Below are positions 1 to 8,576 of a stretch of DNA of 64,000 nucleotides, one piece after another. Both the position numbers and the translations under genes were made by a program. Below the pieces are notes generated by a model. That model did no database searches, was not told the origin of the DNA, and saw nothing but the letters and a program-made list of their open reading frames with translations. Each line of letters starts with the position of its first letter. The first letter of the stretch is position 1. The stretch is from a virus. Location: IMG/VR virus record IMGVR_UViG_3300017991_002192, positions 22,759-86,758 of that record. The stretch is one strand, 5' to 3'.

Positions 1-3000
1 ACTTGGATAGCCTCGCTGAAGTCTGACGGTGGTTCTTTGCTGGCTGCTTTCGCGAGCCCATCGAGCCACTGTGGCGGAGGCTCGCTCAGAACCCTCTGAG
101 CCTGGCGAAGCATCTCTGGGCTCATGCCCGTGGGCGTCAGGATGTTCCGAGCGACAGCGCCACCGAAGGCCGGGGTTGCGACCCAGGAAGCCTCGATGAA
201 GTTGACGCCTCCGTTGGCCAGCGTGGGGTGGCCGCAAAGCTCAGCAACTCTGTGCTTGTTGCCCTTGTCATCGTAGAAGTAGTTGCCCTTCTCAAATCGG
301 ACATGATTGCAAAGTTCTGTTTCATCAGCGCCAACATTTCCACACTTCGTGCAGATCGTCTCGGTGACCGAACAGTTGTGAACTGCCACACCCTCAACCA
401 CATAGGTGTGGTCCTCCTCTACTTCCATGTTGTAGACCGGCCCTTCGTACCAGCCCGACTCAACAGAGGTGACGGGGAAAACCACATGGTCATCTAAAAC
501 ACGAAGCTGCTGCTGTGCCTCTGACGGACGGCCAACCTTGTCAGAATACCCCCGAAGCTGTTGTGCAGAGGACAGCCCAACCGCGAGAGTAATGGCCGGA
601 CGCTTACCCGTTTCAGGATCGGGCATCCAACCGGCGCCTACAGCCTCCGCAAGCTCGATCGCTCTTCCATTTTGCGCGCATTCCATCCGCACAAAAACAC
701 CGCATCGCGTCAATAGCAGATGCAACTGACACGCCAAGGCATAGGAAGTCGTCGTCCCCGAAAGCGTCTTGTTGTCCTTACCCAACGTGCCATCACCATT
801 GATCCAGGCGCCAACAAGATGCCGGTGTAACTCCGCGGGTACGTGCATCGCCTCAAACGACACCCGCTTGCCGTGGCTATACTCACCGCAGTGTTTATAG
901 AACCAAGCCACGGCATCACGGCCAGTCATGTGGACCACACAGGTGTTCCGACTAGGCCGGTCCTGAACCCAGGGTTCGTTAGCCTCGGGAAACTCCTCCT
1001 TAAGAAGCTCGACTACCTCACGAACATAAGTGTCCTTCTCCTCCATGGAGAAGTTGAATTGCACTTCAACGTGCTCACCCTTGTGTTTGAGATAGGAACC
1101 TTCGGCCAAGAAATAGCCAGCCAGCCTTGCCTTGCCAACCGTCCAGCCTTTAGTCTGTAGATGAAATCGAACCTTGGGAAAGCACAAGAAATCACCAACC
1201 TCAAGCTCATCCGCTCGTACTTTCTCGAAACGAAGCGCTTTGAGATCAGTAATCTGCTGCTTCCGCCGCCGGGCTTCCGCCAGCGAATAGGTGTTGTTGG
1301 GGTTGTAGATCCGTTTGTCGTGGCCTCGTTTGAAACGACGTGTCGTGCGGCGCGTTATAGAGCTTGTCTCCCCAAGGGGCTCTCCACACCCACAAGCGCA
1401 CGTCTTCGGAGCCCGCAAAACCTCAAACCCATGGTTCGCCGTCGCCTGAATGGTAGAAGAAACCCCAACCGCCTTGATCCGACGCAACTCTCCTCGATAC
1501 GTCCGAATCTGCGTGTTGAGCACCTCGCGAAAACGACCCTTGTGGGTCAGCACCATATCCCCTGGGACCACCTCCTCGATCGCCACCCGCTGGCCGTCCT
1601 GCAACGACACCTGCGTCCCGGCCAGAAAGCACCCCATACTCAGAGTTCTCATCTTGCCAGACTCGATGTCCCTCACGAGACCTGTGTGCCGACGATCCGT
1701 CGCGAGCAAAATGTCAATGTAGACTGATGGTCCAATATCGCGAGCCACGGCATCGATGATTCGGCCTTTCGACTCTTCTTCCTTCTGCAAGTGCTCGCAG
1801 AAGTTTTGTGCCCCGATGAACGTCCGGTACGACTTCATCAACACCGGACGAGCCCAAGCATCACAGTTGTGAACAGCGACACCGTTAGCAACATACGAGT
1901 GGTCGTCTTCAACATCAAAGTTGTAGACAGGGCCCGCGTAAGCGATCGTATCGAGGTTCTCGATGATTTGCAGGTGGTAGCCATTCAAGAAGCGCAACTT
2001 GGGCGCAGCTTGAAGTCCTCCGCGCTCCTCGACGGCTGCAAGATACGGCTCTTCGTACACCGTATCCTGCACGAGATCTTCAACCCAAGCACCCCCGCAA
2101 GCAAGCGCCCACGATACGTTTCGCGGCTTCTCGGGATCGTTGACAATCTTGATTTCACCATCAACGATCAGCCGTTTACGTCCTGGCGATTCTATGCGTG
2201 TCAGGTGGGAAGAGATCCCGAGCCGCTGCAAGATGATCTGCATCTGACTGGCAAGGGAACGATTCGAGGTATCGCCAGTCAGCCGGATATCACCAGGCTT
2301 TTTCTCAGTGCGTGTGTCCTGAAAACACCCGTCTCCTTCCAGCCACCCCCGCGCGATTTCCATTTGTATGTCGGCAGAAGCAAACAGCAGATCAGGATGG
2401 AGAGTCTTTGTCTTAGATCCACTTCCGCGAACCCACTTGGTGAAGAAGGCCGCCGCGTCACGATGGGTCCTTGTCGTGACATGAATCCCGTTGTCGTTCT
2501 TGTGGGGCCGTATGACACACTCGACCCCAAACTCCCGCTTCATGAGATCCCGAACGAGCCGCGCGAGCGTAGGAGCTTCATCTTTGTGAAAAGCCCAGAT
2601 CGCCCCAACTCGCTCATTATCGTTTCTACTATCCTGCTCGTAGTAGCCTTCCGCCAAGAACAATCCAATCAGACGGGCTTGCCCAAGCGTCAGCCCAACA
2701 TCCTTTGCACCTCTCAGTACGGGAGAAGCAGTGAAATCGCGGTCTGTCAGATCCTTCGCCTCGACAAACTCTCCCCGTTTCTCTTCCAACAATTCGCGCT
2801 TCGGAACCCGCTTCGCGTAGTAACACTCGCTGGAACAGTAAAACTTCCCTATGAGATGCGAAATGCAGCGTGCATTCCATGAGACATGCTGCCGCGCCGG
2901 GCTTCCACAATTCACACATGCGTTCTCACGAAACACATAGAACGGATGCTCTGCCGTGACATACAGCCGCTCCGTTGTTCCTCGCGGCTTGATCTCGCGT

Positions 3001-3461
3001 AATTCCTCAACGACATCGCGCCGCATCGTGGCCGTCACTCGCTTCGGCCGACCAAGATGCGTCAGAACCTCATCCCCCTCACAGATGTCCTCGATGGCCT
3101 TGACCGTGCCATCTGCCATTGTGATGAGCGTCCCAGGAATGAAACAGTTGTTGTTGATGAATTTGTCGCACTCAGGTATGACCCGGTAGTCGGTCCACTT
3201 CCGGTTGATCCGGCGTCCCGTGTTGGGATCGAGGACTGACCCGAGCTTGACGTTCGGGACTTCTTCCACGTCCACGGACGCGACGATCGTGGCGTGTGTC
3301 AGCAGATACCGATGGGGGTCGAAGTTTTCCCCGAGGATCTCGCTGGCCTTCTCGACCAAATTCGCATCAGACCCGCCGCTTGCCGTGCGGATCTTGCTCC
3401 AACCGCGTCCCGATATGGCGGGCTCGACGGTCTGAGCGTATGCGTACTTGAGGAAAGCCAC
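1..3461 (-). CDS. Prohead-protease-like protein with two inteins (3' end outside window)
   Basis: The reading frame opens with GTG at 3461, directly after the stop of the upstream gene, and is still open at position 1 (1153 codons). Two inteins interrupt it. Removing them leaves an extein of at least 307 residues. The extein contains F-I-G-A-Q-N-F-C-E-H, with His at mature residue 130, then I-E-S-G-K-M-R-T-L-S-M-G-C with Ser at mature residue 181. This matches the His and Ser region of phage prohead proteases (U35/assemblin-like), where the Ser follows an I-x-x-G-x-L stretch. After the second intein comes a zinc-type cluster C-T-K-C-G...L-C-N-H and then I-E-A-S-W-V-A-T-P-A-F. The position after the giant head proteins and portal fits a capsid-maturation protease that would cleave scaffold and internal proteins. 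The family assignment is inference from motif and context. The inteins are very clear. Confidence 0.62.
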   Translation of the reverse strand, partial: MAFLKYAYAQTVEPAISGRGWSKIRTASGGSDANLVEKASEILGENFDPHRYLLTHATIVASVDVEEVPNVKLGSVLDPNTGRRINRKWTDYRVIPECDKFINNNCFIPGTLITMADGTVKAIEDICEGDEVLTHLGRPKRVTATMRRDVVEELREIKPRGTTERLYVTAEHPFYVFRENACVNCGSPARQHVSWNARCISHLIGKFYCSSECYYAKRVPKRELLEEKRGEFVEAKDLTDRDFTASPVLRGAKDVGLTLGQARLIGLFLAEGYYEQDSRNDNERVGAIWAFHKDEAPTLARLVRDLMKREFGVECVIRPHKNDNGIHVTTRTHRDAAAFFTKWVRGSGSKTKTLHPDLLFASADIQMEIARGWLEGDGCFQDTRTEKKPGDIRLTGDTSNRSLASQMQIILQRLGISSHLTRIESPGRKRLIVDGEIKIVNDPEKPRNVSWALACGGAWVEDLVQDTVYEEPYLAAVEERGGLQAAPKLRFLNGYHLQIIENLDTIAYAGPVYNFDVEDDHSYVANGVAVHNCDAWARPVLMKSYRTFIGAQNFCEHLQKEEESKGRIIDAVARDIGPSVYIDILLATDRRHTGLVRDIESGKMRTLSMGCFLAGTQVSLQDGQRVAIEEVVPGDMVLTHKGRFREVLNTQIRTYRGELRRIKAVGVSSTIQATANHGFEVLRAPKTCACGCGEPLGETSSITRRTTRRFKRGHDKRIYNPNNTYSLAEARRRKQQITDLKALRFEKVRADELEVGDFLCFPKVRFHLQTKGWTVGKARLAGYFLAEGSYLKHKGEHVEVQFNFSMEEKDTYVREVVELLKEEFPEANEPWVQDRPSRNTCVVHMTGRDAVAWFYKHCGEYSHGKRVSFEAMHVPAELHRHLVGAWINGDGTLGKDNKTLSGTTTSYALACQLHLLLTRCGVFVRMECAQNGRAIELAEAVGAGWMPDPETGKRPAITLAVGLSSAQQLRGYSDKVGRPSEAQQQLRVLDDHVVFPVTSVESGWYEGPVYNMEVEEDHTYVVEGVAVHNCSVTETICTKCGNVGADETELCNHVRFEKGNYFYDDKGNKHRVAELCGHPTLANGGVNFIEASWVATPAFGGAVARNILTPTGMSPEMLRQAQRVLSEPPPQWLDGLAKAASKEPPSDFSEAIQ
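375..1631 (-). other. Intein 2 of the prohead-protease-like gene (419 aa, LAGLIDADG type)
   Basis: The intein starts at Cys611 of the precursor (C-F-L-A-G-T-Q-V) directly after S-M-G, two residues past the presumed catalytic Ser. It ends V-A-V-H-N before Cys. Block F is V-Y-N-M-E-V-E-E-D-H-T-Y. The LAGLIDADG motifs are L-A-G-Y-F-L-A-E-G and L-V-G-A-W-I-N-G-D-G. A C-A-C-G-C-G-E ... R-G-H element near its residues 72-100 is also found three times in the free endonuclease at 36597-37664. The block V-L-T-H-K-G-R-F is shared with the portal intein. Confidence 0.93.
1866..3146 (-). other. Intein 1 of the prohead-protease-like gene (427 aa, LAGLIDADG type)
   Basis: The intein starts at Cys106 of the precursor (C-F-I-P-G-T-L-I, block A) after N-N-N. 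It ends V-A-V-H-N before a Cys, the normal splice nucleophile. Block F is V-Y-N-F-D-V-E-D-D-H-S-Y. Two LAGLIDADG helices are visible: L-I-G-L-F-L-A-E-G-Y and I-A-R-G-W-L-E-G-D-G. A Cys-rich insert (C-V-N-C-G ... C-Y-Y-A-K-R) resembles a small zinc finger. All splicing residues are present, so it should be active. Confidence 0.93.
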
Positions 3462-3995
3462 CTAGCCCTCCAACCCGGCGTCCATTGGTTTGATCAAGAA
3501 GAGACACCTATGACAGGCCAGAAGCCTTTCAGTGATGCCGTTGCGTCGTTTGTAGCGAGCCATCCCCATCGACCCTTTGCATCGTGGGCAGATGTATTCG
3601 CCAGTCTCAATCTCCTCTTGTGTGGGTCGGTACTGGCGATCTCGTGCGGCCCAATAGAGCGCCTTCTTGACGTATGCTTCCGCAACCCGGCGCACGCTAG
3701 ATTGCTTGTTTGCCGGGCCTGCGCTGACAGGAACCGTACCCGCACCGCCTGGAACTTGACTGTGCTCGGTCTTCGGCGGCGCATACGGAGTCCACTTGTC
3801 CAGCCGGACCACATCCTCGACCGGCTTACGAGTCCACCCCGTGGCAAATTGCAGATCGAGCATTCCGATCGCAGGCCAGACGGCAACGACGCGGCCTACA
3901 TCGGTATCCTCGCCGTTGAATAGCCTGACAGAATCCCCCACGGTGAATTCCCGTGTGGTCTCCTGCCAATTCACATCGTCTGACCTGCGTTCCAT
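3462..3995 (-). CDS. Hypothetical protein with SH3-like N-terminus and zinc ribbon
   Basis: This 177-residue protein starts at ATG 3995, ten bases after the stop of the preceding gene. Residues 17-60 (V-G-D-S-V-R-L-F-N-G ... G-R-V-V-A-V-W-P) read like a small beta-barrel of the SH3/KOW kind. The C-terminal third has C-P-R-C-K-G and C-H-R-C, a four-cysteine zinc ribbon. A Pro/Gly/Ala linker separates the halves. I do not recognise a named family. It is followed immediately by the protease start and probably belongs to the head-morphogenesis operon. Confidence 0.7.
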   Translation of the reverse strand: MERRSDDVNWQETTREFTVGDSVRLFNGEDTDVGRVVAVWPAIGMLDLQFATGWTRKPVEDVVRLDKWTPYAPPKTEHSQVPGGAGTVPVSAGPANKQSSVRRVAEAYVKKALYWAARDRQYRPTQEEIETGEYICPRCKGSMGMARYKRRNGITERLLACHRCLFLIKPMDAGLEG

Positions 3996-4004
3996 GCAGA
4001 TCGC

Positions 4005-4478
4005 CTACTCGGCGCCGTCAAGTGCAGCTTGAAGCCCCTGAAGCTTGGCGATCATCCGGCTGGCAACTACGGAGGCTGCCTTCGCATTGGAGAACAACCC
4101 TTGCTCCTGCCAGTTGCGAAGCTCGTTGTACTCCTTCTGGAGAAAGTTGCCCTTCATGTAAGGCTCATCGGGCTCCGTCTGCGGGGGCGTGTTGTCCTGC
4201 TTGCCGATCTCGGCAGGGTTGAACGGCTGCGACGGACCCTTGTTCGTGTTGTCGTCGGAACCTGGCGCTGTACCCTCTCCTGTGCCTTGCTGGTACGCCT
4301 CTTTCTCCTGGCCGGTCAGACGGCCAATCTCGTCGGAGAGCAGATCACAGCGATAGGCAAAGTCGAGCGCAATCTTCTGCGGAACCCCCAGGGATTCGTG
4401 ATTGTGCTGGAAGAGATTGGCAATACGATCAAGGTCATCCGTGACCTTTTGGGCAGCCTCACGAGTCAGCGTTGACAT
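4005..4478 (-). CDS. Possible internal in-frame translation product (157 aa)
   Basis: Within the 1523-residue gene, codon 1367 is ATG (M-S-T-L-T-R-E-A-A-Q) preceded by GAGAGG at a 7-base spacing, a strong Shine-Dalgarno sequence. Translation from here would give only the C-terminal 157 residues: a helical start, a low-complexity Gly/Thr/Asp/Pro middle and a helical end. In-frame nested starts that make scaffolds are known in phage head operons (lambda C/Nu3), and a protease gene lies just downstream. A chance ribosome-site match cannot be excluded. Confidence 0.4.
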   Translation of the reverse strand: MSTLTREAAQKVTDDLDRIANLFQHNHESLGVPQKIALDFAYRCDLLSDEIGRLTGQEKEAYQQGTGEGTAPGSDDNTNKGPSQPFNPAEIGKQDNTPPQTEPDEPYMKGNFLQKEYNELRNWQEQGLFSNAKAASVVASRMIAKLQGLQAALDGAE

Positions 4479-7400
4479 TTGTTTTCCTCTCTTTGAGACG
4501 AAAAAGGGTTCGACAGCGCGGACAGAAGGCTGCCCCGCTGCTAATACGTGCCTACTATCAAGCGAAAAACGAGAATTTCGTCCCTCTTTCTTCCGTTCCG
4601 CACTTTCAAAGTCTCCTTCTGGAGTTTCAGGTTCGGATCGGAGGAAATTCGGGTTCTTCGTTTCCAAGAATCGTTGAATTGCGCGGTCTGCATGCGACTT
4701 TGAAGGCTTCCCAATTTCTTTGGTCACAAAGTCGTTGAGAGCCCGCAAATACTCCAACCGCATGTCCAAAACAGGGCTTTCCTCGGGAGAATCTGAATCT
4801 GCCAGTCGGACCCTTTCTCCATCTCGGAGAGTCCACGCTGGAAGTTTCAAACTACCGGAGGAAGTCCGAGTTTGCGCCATCGGAACATCCGGTTTTAGGT
4901 ACTTCTCGATGAGTTTCTGCCACCAAGACTTTCCAGTAGCTTTTCGCGCCGTCTCGGCCACATACTTGGCGTCTCGGGCCTTCTTCTTCTCTCCGGCTTC
5001 TTCCAGTCGGGAGCGGATGAGGCGGTCCACGACGGTCATGTTGTCTACGGCCATGTCGATGATGGCCTGGCGCAAATGCCGCTTCTTCTCTTCTGGGAGC
5101 GCTGGCGTCTCCTCGGTGCCTACGAGGTACTCATCCATCCCCGGCATGGTGTCCTTGACGGACCGAGCCAGGTTGGCGTCATCGAGGCTCTGCATCGCAG
5201 AGTGGACCGACTTCTGGCCCTCCGCGCTGTAGAAATCCTCGACGGGACCTAGTAACAAGTCAATTTTGCCCGCCTTCGCCATCGCTCGCGCAACCTCCGC
5301 GAATCCCTCATTCACTTCGCGGCCCGGGATCTGCGGCAGCTTGTCTTCCTCGCGTTCATCAACGAGCGCAGCCAGGGCGATGCCATCGAGGATGCGGTTT
5401 AGCTCCTTGGCTTCGGGGCTCTCGGGATCGACGTTCTCCAGCCGCTCTTGAATCTGGGAGGCAGCAGCCGTCCTCATCTGCTGGGGCAACTCCTGGTACT
5501 TCTCGAAAGCCTGGAGCCCTCGCTGACGGGTTCCAGCGTCGTCCAGAGCAACCTGGCCGACCTTCTGTCCGCCGATCGTGAACGGGTCTGCGATCAACGT
5601 CTGTGCCGCCATCGCGCGTGCTGTGGCGCGTCCGATGTCCTCGGGGCTGCCCTCGTAGGATGGTTTCTCCAGCGCCTCCATGGACTCCCTGAGAAGCAAG
5701 GGCGGAATCCGTTGTGCGCCGGTTGCCGGATCTGTCTCGATGCGGTTCTTGATGTCTCGGTACTCGGCCTGGACAGCCTCGACGTACTTCTCTTTCTCCT
5801 CTAGATCGAGCCCTTCCAGGGCCGGGCCCAGCTTGTCCATGACATCCGAAGGGACTTCCTTCGTTCCGAAGATCCGTGCAGTGGACGACACCGCTGCCTT
5901 GTTCGCCTGATGCTTCGCCTTCTCACGTTGCTCATGTCGCTGGACGACGCGCGTGGCTTGGATGGCTTCCGCGATCTGGTCTCCCTTCGCGTGCGGATCG
6001 TCCATTTCATCGATGCGCTCCTCGAATTCCTCCAAGGACGCCTCTGCCGGAGCTAGAGCCGTTGCTGCATCGAGGTTCTCTTCCTGCTGCATGAGATGGA
6101 GATGGCGCTCGACGGCACCGATGACATCCTCGTACTTCTCCTCTTCCATCCCCTCCAGTTGCTTCTTGAGCACGTCCTTGACCTTCTTCGGGATGACGTA
6201 CTTGGAGTCGCCCGACAGGTCGCGCACGACTTCTTGCATCTTGTCGATGGAGTCGGTGACCTTGCGCTTCTTACCGCGTTGCTTCTGCTTGTCCTTCTTG
6301 ATCACCGCGTTCGCGTGAGCCTGCTCGACCACTTTCTGAGCTAGCTCATCGGCTTTGAGCGCTCCCGCGAAGTCATAGTCGGCCAAATCCTCTAGCGCCC
6401 GCTCGGCCTTCTGGACAGCCTTCGGCCCATCTATCGCGAGCGTCTTGGCTCGTGAACCGTAGCTCTGGAGAGCGCTGTTGAACGTTTTGATCTGCTCCGC
6501 GTCCATGTTCTCCAGCGCTGTCGTGATCTCCTTGCGCACGGCTGGAGGGAGCGAAGCACCTGCGATGTTGGATTTCAGAGAATCCGCAACGCCCTTCACG
6601 GTGTCTTTGACAATCTTCTTGCGTGCGACCGCTTCGGCGTCGGGCGATGGTTTCTTCCCCTTGTCTGGCGGAGGCTCATCCTTTATGTCTTTCCAGAGCT
6701 TCTCGCCTTCTTCCCCGACCTCAGCCTTGTCCTTCTTCGACTTCTCTTCCTCGGGCTTCTTTTCCTTGGGCTCGGGGTCCTCTAGGAATTCCTGCCAGGT
6801 CTTTTCCGTGTCCGGGTTCTTCTCTTTGTACTGGTCAAAGAGCTTCTTGGCGGCTTCCTCGCTCTTGGCCTTCTGCCAGGCTTGCAGGTAGAGAGCCGCC
6901 ACGTGTTTGTAATTCAGGCTGCGATCCTTGTCCTCATCCGCCCGGTCTCCCTTCAGATCCTCATCCTCTTCCTCGATGCGATGTTTTCGAAGGTCGTGAC
7001 GGGGCGGCTTCTTCTTGGGATCGGGACGGAGCAGTTTCCTGATCTGCTCCTCTTCTTTCTCGGCCTTGCTCTTGGTCGCCTCGCGCCCAAACTCGGGCGT
7101 CCCGTAGGGAGGCAGCAAACCCTGCTCCTGCAAGTGAGGAGCCGCCTCGGGAATCGTCACATCCCAGCGTCCATCACCGCCCGGCGACAACACGGCTCCG
7201 CCGTGTTCACGAATCTCCCGGCTCATGCGCTCCCACAACGCACTAAAGTCAGCCGGAACACCCTCGTTCCAAACCTCATCCGCAGCGTCACGCCAAACAC
7301 TGCGTGAGACCACGCGATGAAGCATCTCGGGCGAAATCGCGTAAATGGTTCCGGTATCCGTGCCCACTTCGGCCGCTGTCTTGGCCGCAACGCGCCGGAA

Positions 7401-8576
7401 CCCTTTGTGCCAACGCACTGTCCGCTTCCCCTGGACTGGCCGATCCAGCTTCACATACGGGATGCCCTTCTTGTCCACCACAGTGCCGGTGAACACGTCC
7501 ACCGTCATGAACGGCCCCACCTGATGCCATTCCACACGATCTCCGAACCGGACCCCGACTTCCTTCATGGCACGCTCGGCATCTCCGCGCAGACTCTTCC
7601 TCGCCTCACTCTTCGCCTTGTCGGACAACCGTTTGATCACCGGGTAGGCTTCCCGGTACTCGTCACTCGACAGAAACTTGTTCTTACCGCCGTACTCCCG
7701 GCTTTTCTTCTTCACCCACGCCATAGCCTCTTCGTAGTTGCGGAATTTCGGGGCGGCTGCCGTCTTGTCCAGATTCGTGAGAACGGTGCCGTCCTTCCTG
7801 TACTCGTCCTCCAAGTGAGGAACGAGATACTGGCTTCGCAACGTGCTCGGCTCGTGCCCGACAATTTCGGCCGTCTCCTTCAACGCTCGATTAAATTCGT
7901 CTTTGAGAATGCGGTCACGCTCCGTGCGAGCCTTCGGCAGCTTCGATCCCTTGCTCCTGACCTTCTTTAGCTGCCCAAGCATCTCCTCATTGGCATGGAG
8001 CCCTCGCAGATCCTTGGCCGTGATGCCTTCGGGCAGATAGGCATTGATGTCCTTGGCTGTGATGCTCGCGTCATCTGTCGTGAGGATCTGCTCGTCTGGC
8101 TTCTTGCCCTTCGTGATCTCCTTGAGCAGCTTGACCGCAGCCGCGTCGTTCACGATCTTCTTCTGCTTGACGCCAGACTTCCCGACGTAACTCAGCGTGG
8201 CCTTGTTGCCAGAGAACGTGACGTGCTTCTTGAGCCAGCCAGTAACACCGAAATGACCATCGTCGGCGCTGTCCTCGTTACCCGGACGCTCGTAAGTGTG
8301 ATCAATGAGTGCGACCGCCAGAGCGGTCAGTCGGGTCTTGTCATCCTTGCTCTTGAGATCGCTCTTGACCTTCTTGATCAGGTCGCTCCGGCGTTGTCGG
8401 AGCTTCTGGATGCGCTCGGCCTTGTCCTTGTCCCGCAACGCAACCTGCCGTTCGCTGTACTCGTAGACGGTCGTATCTTCACCGTCTTGGTTCTTGACGA
8501 CCTTCTTGCCCTTGTACTTGGTGTCCTGAGAGGCTCGGTACAAGGCCGCAACTTGAAGCACGGAATAGTCGCTCAC
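4005..8576 (-). CDS. Giant head-region protein with N-terminal DNA topoisomerase IB domain
   Basis: This 1523-residue protein starts at GTG 8576, which overlaps the upstream stop as GTGA. Residues 80-260 form a topoisomerase IB catalytic domain. R97 lies in E-R-P-G-N, K133 in Y-V-G-K-S-G, R191 in T-A-K-D-L-R, H241 in I-V-G-H and Y250 nine residues later, the same His-to-Tyr spacing as vaccinia topoisomerase. The enzyme should nick and rejoin DNA through a 3'-phosphotyrosine, relaxing supercoils. Residues 340-400 look like an SH3-type barrel. From about 500 on the protein is highly charged (Lys/Glu) and helical. A V-A-A-L-Y motif occurs at residues 8-16 and again at 558-567, each before a new module. 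Its place between the head proteins and the protease suggests a virion-internal protein. The fusion is unusual. Confidence 0.82.
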   Translation of the reverse strand: MSDYSVLQVAALYRASQDTKYKGKKVVKNQDGEDTTVYEYSERQVALRDKDKAERIQKLRQRRSDLIKKVKSDLKSKDDKTRLTALAVALIDHTYERPGNEDSADDGHFGVTGWLKKHVTFSGNKATLSYVGKSGVKQKKIVNDAAAVKLLKEITKGKKPDEQILTTDDASITAKDINAYLPEGITAKDLRGLHANEEMLGQLKKVRSKGSKLPKARTERDRILKDEFNRALKETAEIVGHEPSTLRSQYLVPHLEDEYRKDGTVLTNLDKTAAAPKFRNYEEAMAWVKKKSREYGGKNKFLSSDEYREAYPVIKRLSDKAKSEARKSLRGDAERAMKEVGVRFGDRVEWHQVGPFMTVDVFTGTVVDKKGIPYVKLDRPVQGKRTVRWHKGFRRVAAKTAAEVGTDTGTIYAISPEMLHRVVSRSVWRDAADEVWNEGVPADFSALWERMSREIREHGGAVLSPGGDGRWDVTIPEAAPHLQEQGLLPPYGTPEFGREATKSKAEKEEEQIRKLLRPDPKKKPPRHDLRKHRIEEEDEDLKGDRADEDKDRSLNYKHVAALYLQAWQKAKSEEAAKKLFDQYKEKNPDTEKTWQEFLEDPEPKEKKPEEEKSKKDKAEVGEEGEKLWKDIKDEPPPDKGKKPSPDAEAVARKKIVKDTVKGVADSLKSNIAGASLPPAVRKEITTALENMDAEQIKTFNSALQSYGSRAKTLAIDGPKAVQKAERALEDLADYDFAGALKADELAQKVVEQAHANAVIKKDKQKQRGKKRKVTDSIDKMQEVVRDLSGDSKYVIPKKVKDVLKKQLEGMEEEKYEDVIGAVERHLHLMQQEENLDAATALAPAEASLEEFEERIDEMDDPHAKGDQIAEAIQATRVVQRHEQREKAKHQANKAAVSSTARIFGTKEVPSDVMDKLGPALEGLDLEEKEKYVEAVQAEYRDIKNRIETDPATGAQRIPPLLLRESMEALEKPSYEGSPEDIGRATARAMAAQTLIADPFTIGGQKVGQVALDDAGTRQRGLQAFEKYQELPQQMRTAAASQIQERLENVDPESPEAKELNRILDGIALAALVDEREEDKLPQIPGREVNEGFAEVARAMAKAGKIDLLLGPVEDFYSAEGQKSVHSAMQSLDDANLARSVKDTMPGMDEYLVGTEETPALPEEKKRHLRQAIIDMAVDNMTVVDRLIRSRLEEAGEKKKARDAKYVAETARKATGKSWWQKLIEKYLKPDVPMAQTRTSSGSLKLPAWTLRDGERVRLADSDSPEESPVLDMRLEYLRALNDFVTKEIGKPSKSHADRAIQRFLETKNPNFLRSEPETPEGDFESAERKKEGRNSRFSLDSRHVLAAGQPSVRAVEPFFVSKRGKQMSTLTREAAQKVTDDLDRIANLFQHNHESLGVPQKIALDFAYRCDLLSDEIGRLTGQEKEAYQQGTGEGTAPGSDDNTNKGPSQPFNPAEIGKQDNTPPQTEPDEPYMKGNFLQKEYNELRNWQEQGLFSNAKAASVVASRMIAKLQGLQAALDGAE

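Noticed and set aside
1791-2882. A 363-codon open frame on the plus strand
   Set aside because: It is antisense to the protease gene and its first intein, whose splice blocks and LAGLIDADG motifs are unmistakable on the minus strand.
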